Shown in pieces: positions 58,156 to 64,000 of a stretch of 64,000 nt of DNA. The stretch is from Manduca sexta (Eukaryota; Arthropoda; Insecta; Lepidoptera; Sphingidae). The position numbers were made by a program, and so were the translations under genes. The stretch covers positions 8,122,001 through 8,186,000 of the forward strand of contig NC_051130.1 of NCBI RefSeq assembly GCF_014839805.1, read 5' to 3'. Position 1 is the first letter of the stretch; every line of letters begins with the position of its first letter. Below the pieces are notes generated by a model. The model did no database searches. It was not told the DNA's origin and worked only from the letters and a program-made list of their open reading frames with translations.

Positions 58156-58477
58156 GCGGCGATAGCCTAGTTGGGTGTGGAACGGACTGCCTAGACTAAT
58201 GTCCGCAGGTTCAAATCCCAAGGGCACACATATCTGACTTTTCTAAAATCATGTGTGTATTCTTTGTGAATTTATCGTTCGCTTTAATGATGAAGGAAAA
58301 CATCGCGAGGAAACCTGCACATCTTAGAAGTCCTCTATAGGAAGTTCGAAGGCGTGTGAAGTTTACCAATCCGCACTAGGCCAGCGTGGTGGACTAAGGC
58401 CTAATCCCTCTCAGTAATAAAGGAGGCCCGTGCTCAGCAGTGGGCAAGTATATAATACAGGGCTGATATTATTATTA
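58147..58477 (+). mobile_element. tRNA-derived SINE (family A), full length
   Basis: The core GCGGCGATAGCC starts at 58156. A box TAGCCTAGTTGG at 58163-58174; B box GGTTCAAATCC at 58208-58218. The body carries AAGGAAAACATCGCGAGG and GGACTAAGGCCTAATCCC, with an end of ACAGGGCTGATATTATT. Flanks TTTTGGAGT (58138-58146) and TTTTTGAGT (58478-58486) may be a duplication with one mismatch. Both promoter boxes fit consensus, so this is the copy most likely to be transcribable by RNA polymerase III. Confidence 0.87.
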
Positions 58478-58557
58478 TTTTTGAGTTACCGAATATAATG
58501 AGTAAGTAAGTATGAAATAAATAAGTATTGGTCATTGATTTATGTTTACACGAATAT

Positions 58558-58645
58558 AAGTCCCCCTTATGAAGACTGCAAAGTCTTCAAAACCTCGGGA
58601 GAATATCATTATTTTTATTCGAATCACAGCAACGTGGTTTAATTA
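58558..58645 (-). repeat. Fragment of the 'cgacgtttcgaagac' fold-back repeat
   Basis: ATGAAGACTGCAAAGTCTTC, AAAACCTCGGGAGAATA and the ACGTGGTTTAATTA end are the reverse complement of the family's centre and one flank. Confidence 0.45.
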
Positions 58646-60294
58646 TTTGAATGAAGTTTTTAGTCCGCTATATACCTACGCATTTATGCTATAAATTATC
58701 TCTTCCTTTTTAAAATATTCGAATATTTTAAAATAAGCATGGTTGTTTTCAATAAAATTTGGCGAACGGTTAATCCTCCGAAATCCTTTAAGCTTTTGAG
58801 CAATAGATTAGCTCAATGGGCTTACTTTAGTTCATAATTTTCTTAATTGGATTTATCCATTATAATCATCTTAATTATTTCCTTTTTATTTTCTTATGTT
58901 GATTTTTTAATTGGTTTTACGAAATTCCGTAGAGCTTTTTATAAATTGATTTATCTTTTTGTTGCTCACTGGAAAAATATGAGAAATAATTTATTTTGTT
59001 TATAGCTAAAGTATTTATAGAATATAGTAGGTATTTTGTACGTAAATATTTTATTCTGCGAAATGACACATTTGAACGTACTTACATACAATTTGTATTC
59101 GGAAATGTATTATTGTTGCATTCGTGGAAAATAAACTCAAACATTTTTGAATCCAGAATAATGTTATGACTATTTTTTATAAATCAATGTTGTATATGTT
59201 GTGTAATTACGGATTCGTAATGTTTGAGTTATATTCTCCCTACTATTATTTTGTTTATGTATATATGTGTCAATTATTTGTGATTGTTTTCCTTGTTTTG
59301 TCTACGATCCGAAATAATTAGGTTTTAATCCCGAAGGCTGTGATACATAAAAATATTGTTATCTGTTCTGAAAATAAATAAGATATTATGGTATTTTTAA
59401 CAAAAGTAAATAAATTACTGACCAAGTACATTCTCAACAAAAAATATAAGATGTGTTACAATCAAATCTATAGTTATTGCATTAACTTCTGACCAATGTA
59501 CAAACATAAAACTTTAACATGTATAATACATACAGATAACCGCTCGCAGCTTTGCCCACGTGAAAGCTTATCCCGCAACAAAAGTCGTTTAAAAAGTGTA
59601 CGCAAGCGCCATATATTTTAAAATCAAATTAAATAATTACATTATTTCCCACGGGAGCTAATTACCGAGATAAAATTAGCCTATGTTTTCATCAAGGACA
59701 TGTTCTATCCATGTGGCAAATTTCACCCAATTCCTTTCTGTTAAAATTTCGTCATATTAAATTTTAAAGGCCGAAATATCCATGATTATTAATTATTTTT
59801 ACGTTTTTCTTTCAACTGCGAGAACTAATCACTAACTAGACGTGAATTTAAATTCTTTACTTGCAAATACTTGTTTAGTTACCCAGATTAAAGGTGAAAC
59901 AAAATGTATGAAAATGGACCTTGAGGTATCGCCTTAAACAAATAAAGATTTTCAGGCATTTCCGTGTGTAAAATTCAATATCAGGAATTGAATTTTGAAT
60001 GAAAAAAGGGAAGCACTACACAAGCTCATAGTAAAATATTCAATAAATGTTTGGTTTTCATTGAAAATTCTGTTGAATAATATCCCAGATCGTATTTCGA
60101 GTGCGTGTAAATTCACCATTCGACTAGAACTGTTATGGAGTTTTTTAAATAAAAGGCTAAGGCCATTTCCTGGTAGTAAAGTTTCATCGTGAACAATAAA
60201 CACCCACAATACAGTCATCATGGATGCGTTGGTTGCGATGTTTACAAGTAAGCCTGCTTGACTGTAGTCAGTATCGAAATTAGTGCCTTTATAA
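58646..60294. other. AT-rich non-coding stretch
   Basis: The overlapping frames at 59952-60221 and 59995-60192 on opposite strands are unremarkable. Nothing supported. Confidence 0.4.
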
Positions 60295-60575
60295 ATATAC
60301 TCGCTTTTGCTCGCGGCTTCACCCGCGTGAAGGAGTTTTCCGGGATATTTTTTTTCCGACTTACTTAATATGTATCATTATATTATGACCAAATTACACA
60401 AAATCATTACAAATTGTAGCCTATGTGTTATTCTGATGTATAACCAATATTACTGTAAATTTTCATGCAAATCCGTTCCGTAGGTTTTTTTGTGAAAGAG
60501 GAATCCATCAATCAATCCATCCATCCTCACAAACTTTCGCATTTATAATATTATTATGATTATGATTAGTAGGAT
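60295..60575 (+). repeat. Interspersed repeat, 'cttcgcccgcgtg' family, diverged subtype
   Basis: Head ACTCGCTTTTGCTCGCGGCT and CACCCGCGTGAAGGAGTTTT, but the body differs from the 53.2 and 62.0-kb copies, with TTGTAGCCTATGTGTTATTC and AAATCCGTTCCGTAGG. The tail has CAATCAATCCATCCATCC and CGCATTTATAATATTATTAT, the usual lepidopteran ending. Confidence 0.6.
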
Positions 60576-61033
60576 TTTTGTAGAAGAAAGCATTAATCTA
60601 CGATTTCTCTTTATTCCCTTCAAAGGAGAGTAACACTGCGGTCCAAATACTATAAAAGTTTAACCCTGACCGACTTTCCGTCATATTATAAAAAATTGAA
60701 CTCATTGCCTCAAAGTTCCAGCGTTACTAATATAGACTAAATATTTTTGCTAAGCTATTTTCTATTCCCGGCAGCTTACATCCGCAATGCAGATAAATGC
60801 GTTCGGATAATCAAATCAATAAAATATTTGGCCGCGACAGACGACTGCGTAAAATAAAAATAACTTCTAAATGCTAGAAGCAAAAAGTTGCTTTCAATGC
60901 AATATCCAATGCAGGAATTGATTTCTGTACTACAATAAAAATAGATTAATATATCGCTGGATCACTAATACAAGGTCCTATGTTTTTTTTTTTATTTATC
61001 TTGGAAAAAATATATTTTTTAATTCTGATTGTA
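60576..61033. other. AT-rich non-coding stretch
   Basis: Nothing supported. Confidence 0.4.
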
Positions 61034-61085
61034 ACCCTGCCTATCCCTTCGGGGATAAAGGCATGATGAATCTTTTTAAGTTTTA
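61034..61085 (+). repeat. Tail fragment of a tRNA-SINE (family C type)
   Basis: ACCCTGCCTATCCCTTCGG, GGATAAAGGCATGATGA matches the tail motif of the 31.1-kb SINE. The rest of the element is not seen. Confidence 0.5.
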
Positions 61086-61992
61086 AAATAAACCAACAGA
61101 AACTGATGATGATGAACGCTGAACTGATCAGAACAAAAATATAATAATTTTTATAATATATTTGTTTTTTTTATTGTTGCATTCCGTTCTAACGTATTCT
61201 ATAGTTTATAAATAAAATGTTTGCAGTTTCTATAGTGTGATTGAATAATCCGGTAATACGGCTTTATCACTAACATAATGTCGAACATTAAAAAAGAACA
61301 ATCTGAACTTTAATAATACGCGAATATTCCGCATTCGTGCAAAGTAAAAATGCGGAAACTTATCACAATACGTCAAGGTTAACAACACCACCAACAGTCC
61401 AATCAACAAAATTGACGTAACCAAACCCGACATCTCGCAAACAGCCCGCAGTGTGATTCTAAGTGAATTTAGTGAAATTACTCGAGTGTTATTTAGATGA
61501 ACGCGCGATAATTTTGTTTGGTAACAGAGCCTTATTTATTCAAAGCGCGTTGCCTTACGTGAGGCAGGCCGAGCCGAGGTAAGGCAAGGCGATTTTAATT
61601 TTCACCAGTGACAAATTAATCACTTTAACTGCTCTCGTGAACGTGCGTGATACTGTATATTTAAACCCGTGGGATATAAGGTCTAGATTTGCATGAGCGT
61701 TACTTTCGATGGTTCTAAAATATGTTATGTGTGCACCCTCCTCATGTTTTGTACATGTAGTTGTTTATATTTTACCATTTAAGTTTCTCACAGAATTTCC
61801 CTTGATATTCAAATGTACCAATCATTTCTAATAATCTCATTAATGTGTTTAACTCATTAGGGTTTCACCGCATCTTGACCCTAATAATGTTTGTTACTCA
61901 CGTTGCTTGAATGTATACTAAATAAGCGTACGTCGCTAGCATCACATTAATTTTATTCTTAAAGTCCATTCTGATAATTTCTGTATTTCATA
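61086..61992. other. Non-coding stretch
   Basis: Nothing supported. A short CpG-containing patch at 61500-61600 includes repeats of GAGGCAGGCC/AGGCAAGGC type. Confidence 0.4.
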
Positions 61993-62201
61993 ACTAGCTT
62001 TTACTTCGCTCGCGTGAAGGAGTTTTCCGGGATAAAAGTAACGCCATACATTTTCTAGGGGTAGATAGTAATTTATAACCTTCCCAGTGTCTTAAACTAC
62101 CGCCATATTAAATTTCATAAAATTCCGTTCAGTAGATTTTTAGAAAATCGATAACATACAGATGGACAGAAAAGGGTACTTTGTTTTATAATATGTATAG
62201 G
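61993..62201 (+). repeat. Interspersed repeat, 'cttcgcccgcgtg' family
   Basis: ACTAGCTTTTACTTCGCTCG, GTGAAGGAGTTTTCCGGGAT, ACCTTCCCAGTGTCTTAAAC and GGTACTTTGTTTTATAATA appear in the same order as in the 53.2-kb copy. Non-coding. Confidence 0.65.
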
Positions 62202-63089
62202 TTATTGAAAATCGAAGTCTAATATAGTTTCTTTTTAAACCAATTTGTTGCTTGCTGCGTGACAAATTCGTGTCTCAAAGTATGGATGCCACTGATTATA
62301 ATATTAATACGCATGCTTCGAGAACTAAAAGATTTCTTCGATAAAAATTGAAAGCAGTCTGATTTATGTCACTTAGGGTTTGATATTGAGCTAGCGAACT
62401 ATAATATTTATGTAGATCCAATAATATCCCTGCAATCTTTGCCTAAATATATTTTATAATTAATAAATATTTTACTTTATTACAGGTAAAACATCACCCA
62501 AAGAAAATATGATTAAACAGACAAGTAAGCGATATCGTTTGATCATTTCATCAATCCGTTTTAATATTCGAAATAGTTCTACATGAAACTTCAAAAATAA
62601 ATGTAAGTGACAACTGATGGAGAACCGCAAAAGATCGTCTACCGAGCGAAATTAAATGAAACAGAATATTAAATAAAAGATAAAAATGAGACGAAGAGCG
62701 TCTTTAACCGGTCACCCTAAGGGCAAATTGCTAAGTTATTTTTCTTTAATTATAACTGACCTAGCAAAGGTATTGAATATCGGCAATTACCGTTCGCTCT
62801 TTAATTATTACTAATGAATACGAAGGAATGCAATGGAAAATGAGTTTTATGGTACTGTTATTATGTTTTATTATTTATAGAAATATATTATGTATTTAAA
62901 AGTAATTGGATGAAATCGGTAAATATCAGATGATCATAGAAAAGAAACTGTCTACTCCAGTACCCACCTAAACTGCTGAACTTATGCTTTGTAATATTAA
63001 CAGTCTGGTTACTTGCAGTCTGTCATCTGCTGTCAGCCAACTTCCAGCTAATGGCCCGTGTAAGTGTGTTTCGTTTCGGAATTCACGTG
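62202..63089. other. AT-rich non-coding stretch
   Basis: Nothing supported. Confidence 0.4.
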
Positions 63090-63210
63090 AATATCTGGTT
63101 TCAGGCAGTCCGGCATAATTGTGACGACTGGTAGGGATAATCTCTCGTCAGTCAAGCTCTGCTTACCGTCAGGTTGAGTGGGGTTTTCGTGCCCGTAAAC
63201 AAAACTATCA
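63090..63210 (-). repeat. Fragment of the 'cctgatggttagtgg' repeat
   Basis: AGGCAGTCCGGCATAATTGT, GGGATAATCTCTCGTCAGTC and CTTACCGTCAGGTTGAGTGG are the reverse complement of the head half of the 29.7-kb copy. It lies about 80 bp beyond the 3' end of the LINE remnant. Confidence 0.6.
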
Positions 63211-63290
63211 AGGAGATCTGAGTCGCTTTGTTGATGAATATAGTCTAAGGACTGAAATTTGGCTGTCCTTACTGTTATAGTCTGTTAGTT

Positions 63291-63606
63291 ATTATCATCG
63301 ACCTTTAGCAGTCTACTGCTGGACTAGGTGTCCTTTTTCGCAATTTTTCTCTGCCTTCGGCTTATCACATTCAGTTTCCACTAGTGACCCAAATCATCAC
63401 TCCACCTACTTGGAGGACGTCCTACACTACGCTTGCCGACTTGTTGTCTCTACTCAAAAACTCATTTTTCCTTGCGGTAGTCGGTTTTTTAACAGAAATA
63501 ACCAGGCCTCTTCAGATTACTTATCCTATGTGCTATGTTGGTTACTGTGGTCATCTGCCGGATAAACTCATCGACCTATTAGGCAGTATAAAAAATGTTA
63601 CAAACA
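63291..63606 (-). pseudogene. Decayed RTE-like LINE, 3' end of the reverse transcriptase ORF
   Basis: On the minus strand a degenerate protein end is readable: FIRQMTTVTNIAHRISNLK, then after a damaged stretch the highly characteristic GKRSVGRPPSRWSDDL (63390-63437), followed by sequence with two in-frame TAG stops. This matches the order seen at the C-terminus of lepidopteran RTE-clade endonuclease-reverse transcriptases. The copy ends with GATGATAATAAC, in line with the GATGAT-type 3' ends of RTE elements. It is 5'-truncated to about 315 bp and cannot encode a working protein. Confidence 0.75.
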
Positions 63607-64000
63607 TGGTTATATCATAATCGTCGCAAAAATGTCAATATGCTTACATCAATGCCACAATTATTACAAAACATATTACATAACGTGACATAATCTGGAA
63701 CAGCGTCAATTGTCAAAAATACCAGACAGCAAGAGTCATAGGTGCAATACGGCGAAACGTTCACGGCTTATCTCAGTGCGGCATCATCCGCTTATCTTGA
63801 CAAATGGACCGCGCATTACGCACAACCCGTGTGTACTGAAGAATAATAAGACATTTGTTTAGCCAATGTTCCTTTTATTTGTGTAGGTATTTTTAAGAAA
63901 TACGAAGAATACCCGACCTCTGAGCAATCATTTTGACAGATATATTTTGTCTGCGAAGCGTTTGTAGTTGACGTTTGGAATTTGCGAAGTGAGTGAATTT
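63607..64000. other. Non-coding stretch to window end
   Basis: Nothing supported. Confidence 0.4.

Overview
The window looks like AT-rich nuclear DNA of a moth or butterfly (Lepidoptera). The evidence is the repeat content. There are many copies of tRNA-derived SINEs and other short interspersed families that I recognise as typical of lepidopteran genomes, a decayed RTE-like LINE end, fold-back MITEs and one Ty1/copia retrotransposon. I cannot name the species. No bacterial-type organisation is present (no operons, CRISPR or IS elements), and I found no intact host gene. The window reads as intergenic or intronic sequence.

The main feature is a complete copia element at 45880-50562. It has 199/198-bp LTRs that differ by a single T in a T-run, a CTTTT target-site duplication, a primer-binding site matching the 3' end of initiator tRNA-Met directly against the 5' LTR, and a gag-pol reading frame carrying zinc knuckle, protease, integrase (DD35E), reverse transcriptase (YVDD) and RNase H. 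The frame is broken at exactly three places, each a one-base loss in a five-base T or A run. The near-identical LTRs date the insertion as recent, so the breaks are either very young or homopolymer errors in the sequence itself.

About 90 bp upstream of that insertion lies a short reading frame (45600-45788) that resembles a FLYWCH zinc-finger exon with most zinc ligands replaced. It is the only plausible trace of a host-type protein domain in the window.

Layout. 1-13 kb: a TIR element at 515-922, a fold-back repeat at ~1045, a TTA-flanked MITE at 4244-4481, repeat fragments, and one retroposon at 11841-12143. 13-24 kb: a deleted SINE at 13861, a dispersed repeat at ~14470, a second TTA-flanked MITE at 18482-18745, SINE fragments at 19-22 kb, and a SINE with an 11-bp duplication at 24089-24388. 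24-45 kb: SINE and retroposon copies at 29.7, 31.1, 31.9, 36.8, 38.1, 41.5 and 42.8 kb, a MITE at 42508-42686 and a near-perfect 50-bp-arm hairpin at 43109-43240. 45.6-50.6 kb: FLYWCH-like remnant plus copia. 50.6-64 kb: a four-copy 102-bp tandem array at 54.1 kb, more retroposons, and the 3' end of an RTE-like LINE on the minus strand at 63291-63606.

All family assignments rest on reading motifs and terminal structures by eye. No database search was run.
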